Assembly: GCF_003314995.1 (NCBI RefSeq)
Contig: NZ_QNRH01000004.1
Coordinates: 480,865-544,864 of the forward strand
DNA: 64,000 nt
From: Pseudochrobactrum asaccharolyticum
GTDB taxonomy: Bacteria; Pseudomonadota; Alphaproteobacteria; Rhizobiales; Rhizobiaceae
Direction of reading: 5' to 3'
This document shows positions 38,712-47,621 of this stretch, in pieces (position 1 is the stretch's first letter; every line of letters starts with the position of its first letter). The notes beneath the pieces were generated by a model. It searched no databases. It was not told the origin of the DNA and worked only from the letters and a program-made list of their open reading frames with translations. Made by a program: the position numbers and the translations under genes.

Positions 38712-38747
38712 GGAGCCTGCGTCTCGGTGTTTCAAGACGCAGGCTCC
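38712..38747 (-). terminator. Hairpin after purL
   Basis: GGAGCCTGCGTCT (38712-38724) pairs perfectly with AGACGCAGGCTCC (38735-38747). On (-) it follows the purL stop and is trailed by AATTTAAAT, so the T-run is weak. Confidence 0.6.
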
Positions 38748-38774
38748 GTTATTAACGGGTACTAAAATTTAGTA

Positions 38775-41006
38775 TTAGATTTCGCCGTTCATATAGTCAG
38801 GGAACCATGATTCATAGGCCTGATGCAACTGTTCAACAGATACAGGCTTTGCTGAACCGAGAATAACAGATTTACCGCCGGTACGACCGATCAAAGGTGT
38901 TGAAATACCGGCTTTTTCTGCGCGGCTCTGTACCTGCGACAGATTGCCTTCGGTCACTGTCAGGACATAGCGTCCCTGATCTTCACCGAAGAAAGAGAGA
39001 ACCGGATTATGTGCCGCTGGTTCATTGATGGTTGCGCCGATTTCGCCTTTGATGGCCATTTCAGCAACTGCCTGCGCCAGACCACCCGATGAGCAATCGT
39101 GAACAGCTGTCACCAGACCATCTTCGATCAGACCGCGAACGAAGTCACCGGTCGCTTTTTCATGCGCCAGATCAACATGGGGAGCAGGGCCGTCGATGCG
39201 GTTGTGAACGTCACGCATATAGGCAGACTGTGCAATATGTGTGCCCCAGCCTTCCGGTGCGCCGGCGAGCAGAATGGCTTCGCCTTCACCCGCAAAACGG
39301 ATGCGTGCCATTTTCGACCAGTCTTTGATCAGACCAACGCCGCCGATTGTCGGTGTTGGCAGAATGCCCTGACCATTGGTTTCGTTGTAGAGCGAGACGT
39401 TACCGGAAACGATCGGGAATTCCAGCACGCGGCAGGCTTCGCCGATACCCTTGATCGCATGAACCAGCTGACTCATGATCTCAGGACGCTCAGGATTGCC
39501 GAAATTGAGGTTGTCGGTTGAAGCAAGCGGTGTTGCACCGGTTGCTGTCAGGTTGCGCCAGCATTCGGCAACAGCCTGCTTGCCGCCTTCAAACGGATCT
39601 GCTTCTACATAACGCGGTGTTACATCGGACGAGAAAGCCAGAGCTTTGGTTTCATGGCCGTCAACGCGGATCACACCGGCATCGCCACCCGGCAATTGCA
39701 GGGAGTTCCCCTGAATCAGCGTGTCATATTGTTCATAGACCCAGCGGCGGGATGAACCATTGGCGGAGTTGAGCAGCTTGATCAGGCTGTCTGCAATATC
39801 GGCAGAAGGTACATCATCGGCAGCAAGCGCTTTTGGCGCAACAGCCGGTGTCCACGGACGATCATATTCCGGAGCCTCATCACCGAGTTCTTTAATCGGC
39901 AGATCGGCAACCTGTTCACCCTGATGGAAGACGCGGAAACGCAGGTCGTCAGTGGTTTTACCAACGATTGCAAAATCCAGGCCCCATTTTTTGAAGATCG
40001 CCTGTGCTTCTGCTTCTTGTTCAGGACGCAGCACCATCAGCATGCGTTCCTGACTTTCCGAGAGCATCATTTCATAGGCAGACATCTGCTCTTCGCGCAC
40101 CGGTACAGTGTCGAGGTTCAGTTCAATGCCTAGATCGCCTTTGGCGCCCATTTCAACGGCGGAGCAGGTGAGACCGGCAGCGCCCATATCCTGAATGGCG
40201 ATAACCGCACCGGAAGCCATCAGCTCAAGGCAGGCTTCAAGCAGGCATTTTTCAGTGAACGGATCACCAACCTGAACGGTCGGGCGCTTTTCATCGATCG
40301 ATTCATCAAATTCAGCCGATGCCATTGTCGCACCGCCAACACCGTCACGACCGGTTTTAGCGCCGAGATAAACGACCGGCAGGCCAACACCTTCCGCTTT
40401 GGAATAGAAAATCGCATCGGATTTTGCGAGACCGGCTGCAAAAGCATTGACGAGGATGTTGCCGTTATAACGGGCGTCGAATTCCACTTCACCGCCAACA
40501 GTCGGCACGCCGAATGCATTGCCGTAACCGCCAACGCCGGAGACAACACCGGAAACGAGGTGGCGGGTTTTTGGATGCTCAGGTGCACCAAAACGCAGTG
40601 CATTCATGGCCGCAACAGGACGGGCGCCCATGGTGAACACGTCACGCAGGATGCCGCCAACGCCGGTTGCCGCGCCCTGATAAGGCTCGATGTAAGACGG
40701 GTGGTTGTGACTTTCCATTTTGAAAACAACGCAATCGCCGTCATCAATATCGACAACACCGGCATTTTCACCCGGACCCTGAATAACGCGCGGGCCGGTT
40801 GTTGGCAGCGTGCGCAGCCATTTTTTGGAGGATTTATACGAGCAATGCTCGTTCCACATTGCCGAGAAAATACCCAGCTCCGTAAAGCTTGGCTCACGAC
40901 CGATCAGGTCAAGAATGCGCTGGTATTCATCGGGCTTGAGGCCGTGTGCGGCAATCAGTTCCGGTGTGATCGGGTAATCATTACGGATTGACTTTTTGCT
41001 GTCCAT
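38775..41006 (-). CDS. purL: Phosphoribosylformylglycinamidine synthase II
   Basis: The large synthetase subunit of FGAM synthase, which acts with PurQ and PurS in purine synthesis. The 743-residue product is the small PurL type. It has [15 protein letters not shown] near residue 50, [23 protein letters not shown]-like sequence near 95-118 and [14 protein letters not shown]. purQ and purS lie upstream on the same strand but not contiguously. Confidence 0.97.
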   Translation of the reverse strand: MDSKKSIRNDYPITPELIAAHGLKPDEYQRILDLIGREPSFTELGIFSAMWNEHCSYKSSKKWLRTLPTTGPRVIQGPGENAGVVDIDDGDCVVFKMESHNHPSYIEPYQGAATGVGGILRDVFTMGARPVAAMNALRFGAPEHPKTRHLVSGVVSGVGGYGNAFGVPTVGGEVEFDARYNGNILVNAFAAGLAKSDAIFYSKAEGVGLPVVYLGAKTGRDGVGGATMASAEFDESIDEKRPTVQVGDPFTEKCLLEACLELMASGAVIAIQDMGAAGLTCSAVEMGAKGDLGIELNLDTVPVREEQMSAYEMMLSESQERMLMVLRPEQEAEAQAIFKKWGLDFAIVGKTTDDLRFRVFHQGEQVADLPIKELGDEAPEYDRPWTPAVAPKALAADDVPSADIADSLIKLLNSANGSSRRWVYEQYDTLIQGNSLQLPGGDAGVIRVDGHETKALAFSSDVTPRYVEADPFEGGKQAVAECWRNLTATGATPLASTDNLNFGNPERPEIMSQLVHAIKGIGEACRVLEFPIVSGNVSLYNETNGQGILPTPTIGGVGLIKDWSKMARIRFAGEGEAILLAGAPEGWGTHIAQSAYMRDVHNRIDGPAPHVDLAHEKATGDFVRGLIEDGLVTAVHDCSSGGLAQAVAEMAIKGEIGATINEPAAHNPVLSFFGEDQGRYVLTVTEGNLSQVQSRAEKAGISTPLIGRTGGKSVILGSAKPVSVEQLHQAYESWFPDYMNGEI

Positions 41007-41080
41007 ATCGGTGTCGCTGTCTTCTTTGATCTATGAGCCGGAGCTCGGATATGTGATTGGTGTGATGCTTATTTAAAATA

Positions 41081-41122
41081 TTAGCAGCTTCGCTGACTTT
41101 GTTTTCGTTAGCAGCTTCGCTG
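41081..41122. repeat. 15-bp direct repeat at a lipoprotein gene end
   Basis: TTAGCAGCTTCGCTG occurs at 41081-41095 and again at 41108-41122. The right copy contains the stop codon and last codons of the (-) gene 41108-41506; the left copy lies just beyond the stop. It looks like a small tandem duplication of the 3' end. Confidence 0.7.
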
Positions 41123-41506
41123 GCCGGACGCCCAGCGCGCTGTATCGCGCTCGATGCGTTCCGCAAGCGGACTTTGCATTAACGGGCCGAAACGCTCCAT
41201 ACGTCCCGGATTGCCTTCTGCCTGCACAACCAGCAAAGGCCGGTCATTCGGGTTCTTTGCCGGAACTACGAGAATACGCGGGCGGCCGGTATAGGAAACC
41301 AGTTCCGGTGCAAGGGTATATTGACGAAACTCAGAATCGCCGGATTTAAACCAGCATTGCTTAGCACCAAGCGCCACGCGTTCCATGGTTGCCAAGGCTG
41401 TATGACTAACATTACCTGTTGCCGGAGGCGGTGCTTTTTTAGACGCGAGACATCCGCTTAAAGCAACTGCGGACAAAGCCATTACAATACCATGCGCCAA
41501 TTTCAT
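41108..41506 (-). CDS. Small putative lipoprotein
   Basis: The 132-residue product begins with a signal peptide, MKLAHGIVMALSAVALSGC, with lipobox LSGC and C19 as the lipidation site, followed by a Pro-rich linker. The mature part has a Cys in KQCWFKSGD, RPRILVVPAKN and a terminal Cys. I recognise no named family. It lies between purL and a GST gene. Signal and intact frame support a real envelope lipoprotein. Confidence 0.7.
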   Translation of the reverse strand: MKLAHGIVMALSAVALSGCLASKKAPPPATGNVSHTALATMERVALGAKQCWFKSGDSEFRQYTLAPELVSYTGRPRILVVPAKNPNDRPLLVVQAEGNPGRMERFGPLMQSPLAERIERDTARWASGQRSC

Positions 41507-41552
41507 TAAAGACTAAGCTCCGCAGAGGAATGATATGAGAATTATAGTTGGG

Positions 41553-41583
41553 CAGAGCCTGACTGTCTTGAGCAGGCTCTGCG
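41553..41583 (-). other. Hairpin after the GST gene
   Basis: GCAGAGCCTG (41553-41562) pairs with CAGGCTCTGC (41573-41582) around a ten-base loop, just past the GST stop on (-). No T-run follows, so termination by this element alone is doubtful. Confidence 0.45.
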
Positions 41584-41594
41584 GATTGGTTTGA

Positions 41595-42248
41595 TCAGCT
41601 TGCAGCTTTCGCTATCGCTTTTCTGGCGTCGTGCATTTCACCTAGTACGGATGCGATTTCCGGAATGCCCTGTGCATTGGTCTGATAGCCTTCAATCTTC
41701 GGGCAATCTTCCAGAATAGCTTCAAAGCTCGGGAAGCGACGCAGACTTTCCAGCAGATAACGGGTAGGTGCCAGCCATGCATCGGCCAGAGTAACCTGTT
41801 CACCAAGCGCATAAGGGCCTGAAGAAATACGGTCTTCAACGGTTTTCAGTGCATGACGTACGTGGTCGAAAATCTTGGCGGTTTTTTCAGCAGGAAACGG
41901 ATTGGCAGGGCCAGCCAGCAAAACCGGAATGATCGACGGCAGCACATCCAGATCGAGCAGGCGCATGATGATGCGAATCTGTGCACGGTCTTTCGGATCG
42001 GCAGGCAGCATCGGTTTTTCAGGAAAACGCTCTTCCAGATATTCAGCAATAACGGAAGCTTCAAACAGGGTTTCGCCCGAGCCGGTGATCAGAACCGGAA
42101 TACGGCGCATCGGTGAAATTTCCCGAAACTCTTCCGGCAGCGGTGGTCCCGCAGGTGCGTCGACCAGTTTTAGCGGCAGGTCTTTGACCTCAGCAATAAT
42201 GCGGATAAAGGCGCAGTAAGGTGATAAAGGCTTATTATAGAGCTTCAT
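41595..42248 (-). CDS. Glutathione S-transferase family protein
   Basis: The 217-residue product has an N-terminal thioredoxin-like domain (about 1-80, with RRIPVLITGSGETLFEASVIAEYLEERFP) and a helical C-terminal domain with ADAWLAPTRYLLESL. LFEASVI supplies the glutathione-binding Glu-Ala/Ser pair. The first residues LYNKPLSPYCAFIRI include a possible catalytic Ser or Cys. Substrate unknown. Confidence 0.85.
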   Translation of the reverse strand: MKLYNKPLSPYCAFIRIIAEVKDLPLKLVDAPAGPPLPEEFREISPMRRIPVLITGSGETLFEASVIAEYLEERFPEKPMLPADPKDRAQIRIIMRLLDLDVLPSIIPVLLAGPANPFPAEKTAKIFDHVRHALKTVEDRISSGPYALGEQVTLADAWLAPTRYLLESLRRFPSFEAILEDCPKIEGYQTNAQGIPEIASVLGEMHDARKAIAKAAS

Positions 42249-42290
42249 AGTACTTCCTCCCGTTATGCTGTTGTCATGTCATGCAGAAAA

Positions 42291-42322
42291 TGCCCGCGCA
42301 GCATTAATGCTGCAAGCGGGCA
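42291..42322 (-). terminator. Terminator-like hairpin after purQ
   Basis: TGCCCGC and GCGGGCA enclose the perfect palindrome GCAGCATTAATGCTGC (42298-42313). On (-) it lies just after the purQ stop and is followed by ATTTTC. Confidence 0.7.
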
Positions 42323-42331
42323 AGTTTCATT

Positions 42332-43003
42332 CTACGATGCAAGGCGATCCAGAGCGGATGCAAATAATGCACGGCCGTCAGTGCCGCCATGCGCCTGTTC
42401 GATCAGGTTTTCCGGATGCGGCATCATGCCAAGCACATTGCCTGCAGCATTGGTAATGCCTGCAATGTCATTCATCGAGCCATTCGGATTGGTGCCTTCC
42501 GCATAACGGAATACAACCTGACCATTGTCTTCAATGGACTTCAGAACATCGCTTTCCGCAAAATAGTTGCCGTCATGATGGGCAACAGGGCAGCGGATGA
42601 TCTGGCCTTGTTCGTAACCGCGGGTGAAAATGCTCTGATTGTTGGCAACTTCGAGCTTCACTTCACGGCAGACAAACTTCAGCGAAGTGTTGCGCATCAG
42701 CGCACCCGGCAGCAAGCCAGCTTCAAGCAGAATCTGGAAGCCGTTGCAGACGCCAATCACGCGCACACCGGCTTCCGCTTTTTTGCGCAGAGCCTGCATA
42801 ACCGGCATACGGGCAGCAATCGCGCCGCAGCGCAGATAGTCGCCATAGGAAAAGCCGCCCGGAATGACGATCAGGTCAACATCAGGAATTTCGGTATCGG
42901 TCTGCCACACGGTCTGCGGAGCCTTGCCACCGATTTTGGTCAGCGCGGCGATCATATCGCGGTCGCGGTTCAGACCCGGAAGAAGGATAACTGCTGATTT
43001 CAT
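42332..43003 (-). CDS. purQ: FGAM synthase glutaminase subunit
   Basis: Releases ammonia from glutamine for PurL. The 223-residue product, from the ATG at 43003 giving [10 protein letters not shown], is a class I amidotransferase with nucleophile C86 in GVCNGFQIL and the catalytic His-Glu in [10 protein letters not shown]. An upstream in-frame ATG at 43030 would add nine unlikely residues. purS lies 119 bases upstream. Confidence 0.96.
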   Translation of the reverse strand: MKSAVILLPGLNRDRDMIAALTKIGGKAPQTVWQTDTEIPDVDLIVIPGGFSYGDYLRCGAIAARMPVMQALRKKAEAGVRVIGVCNGFQILLEAGLLPGALMRNTSLKFVCREVKLEVANNQSIFTRGYEQGQIIRCPVAHHDGNYFAESDVLKSIEDNGQVVFRYAEGTNPNGSMNDIAGITNAAGNVLGMMPHPENLIEQAHGGTDGRALFASALDRLAS

Positions 43004-43122
43004 AATGCAGATTACTCTCTTTAAATCCAACGCATTTCAGGCAAAAGCGGTAAGGCATTCTGCCCTGAACTGCTGCAATATCTCTTTAAAATATGGCGCT
43101 TATTAACGCCAAAATAAAGAGA

Positions 43123-43365
43123 TCAGGCGATGTCGAAGCTGTAATCTTCGATAACCGTATTGGCGAGAAGCTTTTCGCACATAGCTTTCAGCTCTGTTTC
43201 AGCCTGTGCTTTGTCTGTGGTCTCAAGAACAACATCAAAAACCTTGCCCTGACGGACAGAGTTGACGCCATCAAAGCCGAGGCTGCCGAGAGCGCCGACA
43301 ATAGCTTTACCCTGAGGGTCAAGAACGCCGTTTTTCAGTGTGACGGTGACGCGTGCCTTAATCAC
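43123..43365 (-). CDS. purS: FGAM synthase subunit PurS
   Basis: A small bridging subunit of the PurLQS complex. The 80-residue product starts at a GTG (43365) with AGGAT nine bases upstream, giving MIKARVTVTLKNGVLDPQGKA, as in other PurS proteins. The frame stays open 22 codons further but that part is unlike the family. purC lies upstream on the same strand, separated by two hairpins. Confidence 0.93.
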   Translation of the reverse strand: MIKARVTVTLKNGVLDPQGKAIVGALGSLGFDGVNSVRQGKVFDVVLETTDKAQAETELKAMCEKLLANTVIEDYSFDIA

Positions 43366-43397
43366 TTTGTTATCCTGTATTTTAGAAGAGGAAATGT

Positions 43398-43461
43398 GCA
43401 GTATCCGGTTGAGATACTGCCTGAAACACACAGCCCGGAAAGCGGCAGACTTCCCGGGCTG
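43398..43461 (-). other. Two hairpins between purC and purS
   Basis: GCAGTATC pairs with GATACTGC (43398-43420), and CAGCCCGG pairs with CCGGGCTG (43431-43461). They fill the purC-purS spacer on (-). Neither is followed by a T-run, so they may be processing or attenuation structures. Confidence 0.5.
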
Positions 43462-43469
43462 AAATTGAC

Positions 43470-44234
43470 TTACTTGACCAGTGTCGGGCCGGAAGGACGC
43501 GGCGGCTCGTTCTCGTTCATAATGCCGAGACGACGTGCCACTTCTTGATAGGCTTCAACCAGACCACCCATATCGCGGCGGAAACGGTCTTTATCCATTT
43601 TCTCATTGGTCGCAACGTCCCAGAGGCGAGCTGAGTCCGGCGAAATTTCATCGGCCAGAACCACGCGCATCATGTCGCCTTCGAACAGACGGCCGCATTC
43701 GATTTTGAAATCGACCAGCTGAATGCCGACGCCGAGGAACAGACCGGTGAGGAAGTCGTTGATACGAATGGCAAGTGCCATAATATCATCGAGCTCCGCA
43801 GGGCTGGCCCAGCCAAATGCAGTGATGTGCTCTTCAGAGACCATCGGGTCATCGAGCGCATCGGCTTTGTAATAAAATTCAATGATTGAACGCGGCAGAA
43901 CGGTGCCTTCTTCAATCCCCAGACGCTTGGCAAGCGAGCCGGCAGCAACATTGCGCACGACAACTTCAAGCGGAATGATTTCGACTTCTTTAATCAGCTG
44001 CTCGCGCATGTTGACGCGGCGGATGAAGTGGGTCGGAATGCCGATCTTGTTCAACTGTGTAAAGATGTATTCGGAGATGCGATTGTTCAGCACTCCCTTG
44101 CCATCAATCACTTCATGCTTCTTAGCATTGAAAGCGGTGGCGTCATCTTTGAAAAACTGAATGAGAGTGCCTGGCTCCGGTCCTTCGTAAAGGATCTTGG
44201 CCTTGCCTTCGTAAATACGGCGGCGTCGATTCAT
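43470..44234 (-). CDS. purC: SAICAR synthetase
   Basis: Joins aspartate to CAIR in purine synthesis. The 254-residue product has [29 protein letters not shown]-type N-terminal sequence, then [20 protein letters not shown] and [10 protein letters not shown]. Length fits the bacterial family. The next genes on its strand are purS and purQ, so transcription probably runs purC-purS-purQ. Confidence 0.97.
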   Translation of the reverse strand: MNRRRRIYEGKAKILYEGPEPGTLIQFFKDDATAFNAKKHEVIDGKGVLNNRISEYIFTQLNKIGIPTHFIRRVNMREQLIKEVEIIPLEVVVRNVAAGSLAKRLGIEEGTVLPRSIIEFYYKADALDDPMVSEEHITAFGWASPAELDDIMALAIRINDFLTGLFLGVGIQLVDFKIECGRLFEGDMMRVVLADEISPDSARLWDVATNEKMDKDRFRRDMGGLVEAYQEVARRLGIMNENEPPRPSGPTLVK

Positions 44235-44551
44235 GGGGTTTAGGAACCTCTGGGGTTTGCTGAGACCGTTTTGAGACGTCCCGTCTCATCCCGATGTTTC
44301 AGGAAGCGGCCACTGCAGCCGCAATGTCTGCGTTCCCTAGCGCAAATGATGCATTTAAACAATCATCCTTTATGCCGCGATGTTGTTTTTCAGCGATTGT
44401 TTTATGCTTTTTCTGTGCGTGGCCTCTGGTTGTGCCATTGTGTCAACCCTATATGCCTGATGTACTAATACACTTTGGTGTGATTTTGCTGCTGACAAAA
44501 GCTAAAACTGCAGCCATGATCGGCCAAAATAACTGTTATGTGAGGGATCTT
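44235..44551. other. Divergent promoter region, purC and DUF1476
   Basis: The gap between purC (-) and the DUF1476 gene (+). A frame continuous with the latter runs from 44294, but it is unlike the family and lacks a ribosome site. Both promoters probably lie here; I could not assign them. Confidence 0.4.
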
Positions 44552-44872
44552 ATGAGCGGAATGGACGAACGTCGTAATACTTTCGAGAATAAATTTGCCC
44601 ATGACGAAGATTTGCGTTTCCGTGCGATTGCACGACGCAACAAGTTGCTCGGTCTCTGGGCTGCAGAAAAACTCGGTAAAACCGGTGCAGACGCACAAGC
44701 TTATGCGACAGAAGTCGTGCGTGCAGACTTTGAAGAGGCCGGCGATGAAGACGTTATCCGTAAGGTTTCCGGTGATTTCAGCGCGGCATCTGTCAATGTG
44801 AGCGATGATGAACTGCGTCTGCAATTGCTGAATTTCCTTGAAGAAGCAGCAAAACAGGTCAGCGCTGAATAA
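44552..44872 (+). CDS. DUF1476 protein, zeta-type F1-ATPase inhibitor
   Basis: The 106-residue product starts MSGMDERRNTFENKFAHDE at an ATG with GAGGGAT upstream and continues RRNKLLGLWAAEKLG. This is the DUF1476 family, whose Paracoccus member is the zeta inhibitor of the F1FO ATP synthase; its N-terminus inserts into F1 to block hydrolysis. Whether this member inhibits is inferred. It stands alone next to purC, away from atp genes, and is followed by a terminator. Confidence 0.9.
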   Translation: MSGMDERRNTFENKFAHDEDLRFRAIARRNKLLGLWAAEKLGKTGADAQAYATEVVRADFEEAGDEDVIRKVSGDFSAASVNVSDDELRLQLLNFLEEAAKQVSAE

Positions 44873-44896
44873 GCAGCCTGCATAGAATCTTTGACA

Positions 44897-44926
44897 AGCC
44901 GCACGGAACATTCCGTGCGGTTTTTT
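44897..44926 (+). terminator. Intrinsic terminator after DUF1476
   Basis: CCGCACGGAA (44899-44908) pairs with TTCCGTGCGG (44911-44920), followed by six T. It closes the single-gene transcript. Confidence 0.88.
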
Positions 44927-45026
44927 ATTTGGCAATGAACAGGAAGGCATGGACGTTGTTTTTATTGCGCTTTAAGATCGGGTTTCGGGAACGATCTGAA
45001 ATATAAGACACATACAAGGTGCATTC

Positions 45027-45800
45027 ATGACAACATCACTTTCTCTGGCTGAGCGTTTGCGCTCTGGCGAAACCATCCGCTCCGCGTGGAGTACAATTTC
45101 TGACCCGCTCTTGCTGGAAAGCATCAGCGCGCTGGGTTTTGATGCAATCACGCTGGATATGCAGCATGGTTCCCATACAGAGCAGGGGATTTGTCAGGGG
45201 ATCGGTACCGTCAAAGCATCGGGAAAGCCAGTGATTGTGCGCATACCGGTCGGCCGGTTCGATACGGCCAGCCGCGCTCTGGATTTTGGTGCTCATGCCG
45301 TGATTGCACCGATGATTAATTCAGCAGAAGAGGCAAAAGCATTTGCCGGTGCTATGAAATATCCGCCGCTTGGTGAGCGCTCATGGGGGCCTCTGCGCGG
45401 CAGAGACGGATACGGTCAGCCCGGATCGAATGCTTATCTGACCGCTGCCAATCAGCAGACACTGAGCTTTGCCATGATTGAGACCCGAGCAGCCTATGAA
45501 GCTCTGGATGCGATTCTCGCTGTTGACGGTATTGATGGCGTGTTTGTCGGGCCTGCGGATTTCTCAATCGCATGGAGCAATGGTTTAGAAGCCAATCCAC
45601 ATTCGGAAGATATTGTCGAGCCGCTCACGCATATTGCCCGACGCGCCGCAGCGCATAATAAGCTGGCTGGTATTTATGCTCCCAACAGTGCTTTTGCCAA
45701 ACGCTATCACGCCTTGGGCTATCGCTTTATTACCCTTGCATCTGATAGCGGCTATCTGGTTGCAGGTGCGGCAGCGATGCTGAAAGCGTGGGATGAGTGA
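45027..45800 (+). CDS. HpcH/HpaI-family aldolase
   Basis: A class II pyruvate aldolase of the HpaI type. The 257-residue product has DAITLDMQHGSH (general base His), the metal ligands in MIETRAAYE and GVFVGPADFS, and IVRIPVGR. Such enzymes split 4-hydroxy-2-oxoacids into pyruvate plus an aldehyde. No aromatic catabolism genes are near, so the substrate is open. Confidence 0.88.
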   Translation: MTTSLSLAERLRSGETIRSAWSTISDPLLLESISALGFDAITLDMQHGSHTEQGICQGIGTVKASGKPVIVRIPVGRFDTASRALDFGAHAVIAPMINSAEEAKAFAGAMKYPPLGERSWGPLRGRDGYGQPGSNAYLTAANQQTLSFAMIETRAAYEALDAILAVDGIDGVFVGPADFSIAWSNGLEANPHSEDIVEPLTHIARRAAAHNKLAGIYAPNSAFAKRYHALGYRFITLASDSGYLVAGAAAMLKAWDE

Positions 45801-45810
45801 CGAGATAATA

Positions 45811-45842
45811 AAAAAGCCGTTCAGAGTATGAACGGCTTTTTT
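45811..45842 (+). terminator. Bidirectional terminator
   Basis: A perfect 13-bp stem pairs AAAAAGCCGTTCA (45811-45823) with TGAACGGCTTTTT (45829-45841) between the convergent aldolase and hydrolase genes. Confidence 0.88.
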
Positions 45843-45845
45843 GTT

Positions 45846-46394
45846 TCAGAGTTTGGACAAAAACTGTGTGAAGACCATGGTGCCTTCCGGCCAAGGGCCG
45901 TGTCCGGATTCTGCATTGATATGTCCGGCTTCACCGGCATCAATCAGCAGTGAACCCCAAGCCGCTGCAATATCTTCCGCCGACTCAAATTTCGAGAACG
46001 GATCGTTGCGGCTGGCAATGGTAATGGCCGGAAAAGGCAGACGCTCACGCGGATAGGGGCCGAAAGTCATCAGGTGTTTCGGGCGGATGGTTTCATCCAG
46101 TACATCCGGCGGAGCAACGAAAAAGCCACCGACAACCTTGTCTTTAATATGCGGAATAGCATGCACAGCTGTTGGCACACCCAGCGAATGCGCGACCAGC
46201 ACGACCGGCTTGGTGGCTTCCTCAACATGCTTGATGAGGGAGGCAACCCAGTCTTCGCGAACAGGTTTTGACCATTCAGCCTGCTGCACACGGCGGGCGG
46301 TGGAGAGTTTATGCTCCCAGCGTGTCTGCCAGTGGTCAGGGCCGGAATTGGTGTAACCGGGGATGATGAGGATATCTGCGTCTTTAACTTTCAT
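45846..46394 (-). CDS. RBBP9/YdeN-type alpha/beta hydrolase
   Basis: The 182-residue product is a small serine hydrolase with nucleophile motif VAHSLGVP, an N-terminal IIPGYTNSGPDHWQTRWE and a C-terminal catalytic His in GHINAESGHGPWPEG, all typical of the RBBP9/YdeN family. The natural substrate is unknown. Confidence 0.87.
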   Translation of the reverse strand: MKVKDADILIIPGYTNSGPDHWQTRWEHKLSTARRVQQAEWSKPVREDWVASLIKHVEEATKPVVLVAHSLGVPTAVHAIPHIKDKVVGGFFVAPPDVLDETIRPKHLMTFGPYPRERLPFPAITIASRNDPFSKFESAEDIAAAWGSLLIDAGEAGHINAESGHGPWPEGTMVFTQFLSKL

Positions 46395-46711
46395 ATGCCT
46401 GATTTACTCTGCCTGAAGCGTTTATTCAATATTGGTTCTGCGCATCTCAGTTGTAGAGAAGGCGCAATTTTTGTTGTCTTTCATATTATTCTTCAGGGTG
46501 CTGATTTAAAGACCATGTGCAGACTGTTTATTCTCCGTGGACAGTTTTGTGTTTAATTCGGCCATTGTATCTTAAAATATGAACAGCGTGTTTGCAGCTC
46601 TATGTATTGCAACTTATCTGGCGACGCGCGATTTATAGGTTATCTGAAAGTAACCGCTACCCTGTTATTGCCGGCAAATTTGATGCGGCTACAGGAATAG
46701 GAATAAGAATT
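46395..46711. other. Divergent gap, hydrolase and VOC protein
   Basis: The gap between divergent genes. A frame open from 46592 leads into the VOC gene but has no ribosome site and no family similarity. It is probably two promoters; nothing else is evident. Confidence 0.35.
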
Positions 46712-47518
46712 ATGAGCAAATTACCGTTTGCAGTTACACGTCCTGCCTATGTTGAACGTGTCGGTCTGAAATCGCGTGATGCTGAAACGCTGGCGCAATA
46801 CTACGAGGAAATTGTCGGCCTGCGTGAAATGGCACGTCGCGGCTCTTCGATTGTTCTTGGCGCAGGCGGACGGGAATTGCTGGAAATTGAACAATCTTCG
46901 GCACTGAAACAGGATGATCCGCGCAGTGCCGGTCTGTTTCATACCGCATTTTTGCTACCGGAACGTGCTGATCTGGCGCGCTGGATCAGACGCGCAATTG
47001 ATAAACAGCTGCCGGTTGCCGGTGCATCCGACCATGCGGTGAGTGAAGCCGTTTACCTGACTGATCCGGATGGCAATGGTATTGAGATTTATACCGATCG
47101 TGCGCCGGATACATGGCAGTGGAACGGCGATCAGGTGCATATGGTAACTGATGCAATGGACGTGAATGGTCTTTTGCAGGAGCTTAACAATGCGCCGTCT
47201 GAATGGACAAAAGCACCGGAAGGCACAGTTGTCGGTCATGTGCATCTGCGTGTCGGGCAAATTCAGCCCGCGGATGACTGGTGGCATGATGAACTGGCAT
47301 TCGACACAGTCGCAAAATACGGATCAAAAGCTGTGTTTCTGTCTTCCGGCGGCTATCATCACCACATTGCCAATAATATCTGGCAGAGTAATAGTGCTGG
47401 CAAACGTGATCTTGATCGCAGCGGTCTGTCTTTTGTGCAGATCAATGATACGCGGGACGTGAAAACCCGTGTTGTTGATGATCCGTGGGGGAATGAGATC
47501 CGCATCAATAAAGTATAA
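46712..47518 (+). CDS. VOC-family protein, glyoxalase/extradiol dioxygenase type
   Basis: From the ATG at 46712 (268 residues, with GGAATAAG before it) the product contains two vicinal-oxygen-chelate modules, with VERVGLKSRDAETLAQYYEEIVGL opening the first and VVGHVHLRVGQ opening the second. Metal ligand candidates are a His in SAGLFHTAF, a Glu in GIEIYTDR and others in HVHLRV and GNEIRIN. It resembles CatE-like catechol 2,3-dioxygenase homologues; activity is not established. Confidence 0.82.
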   Translation: MSKLPFAVTRPAYVERVGLKSRDAETLAQYYEEIVGLREMARRGSSIVLGAGGRELLEIEQSSALKQDDPRSAGLFHTAFLLPERADLARWIRRAIDKQLPVAGASDHAVSEAVYLTDPDGNGIEIYTDRAPDTWQWNGDQVHMVTDAMDVNGLLQELNNAPSEWTKAPEGTVVGHVHLRVGQIQPADDWWHDELAFDTVAKYGSKAVFLSSGGYHHHIANNIWQSNSAGKRDLDRSGLSFVQINDTRDVKTRVVDDPWGNEIRINKV

Positions 47519-47521
47519 GAC

Positions 47522-47557
47522 AAAAGCCCCGCCTGAAACTTCAGACGGGGCTTTTTT
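47522..47557 (+). terminator. Terminator after the VOC gene
   Basis: A 15-bp stem with one mismatch joins AAAAGCCCCGCCTGA (47522-47536) to TCAGACGGGGCTTTT (47541-47555), followed by TT. Confidence 0.85.
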
Positions 47558-47621
47558 ATTGGTTTAAAACGCGTAATCTTACTTAAACACGCATTTCTAT
47601 TTTTGCATGTTAAACACGGGA

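Noticed and set aside
43093-43548. A 151-codon (+) frame opposite purS and purC
   Set aside because: Antisense to purS and the end of purC, both certain genes.
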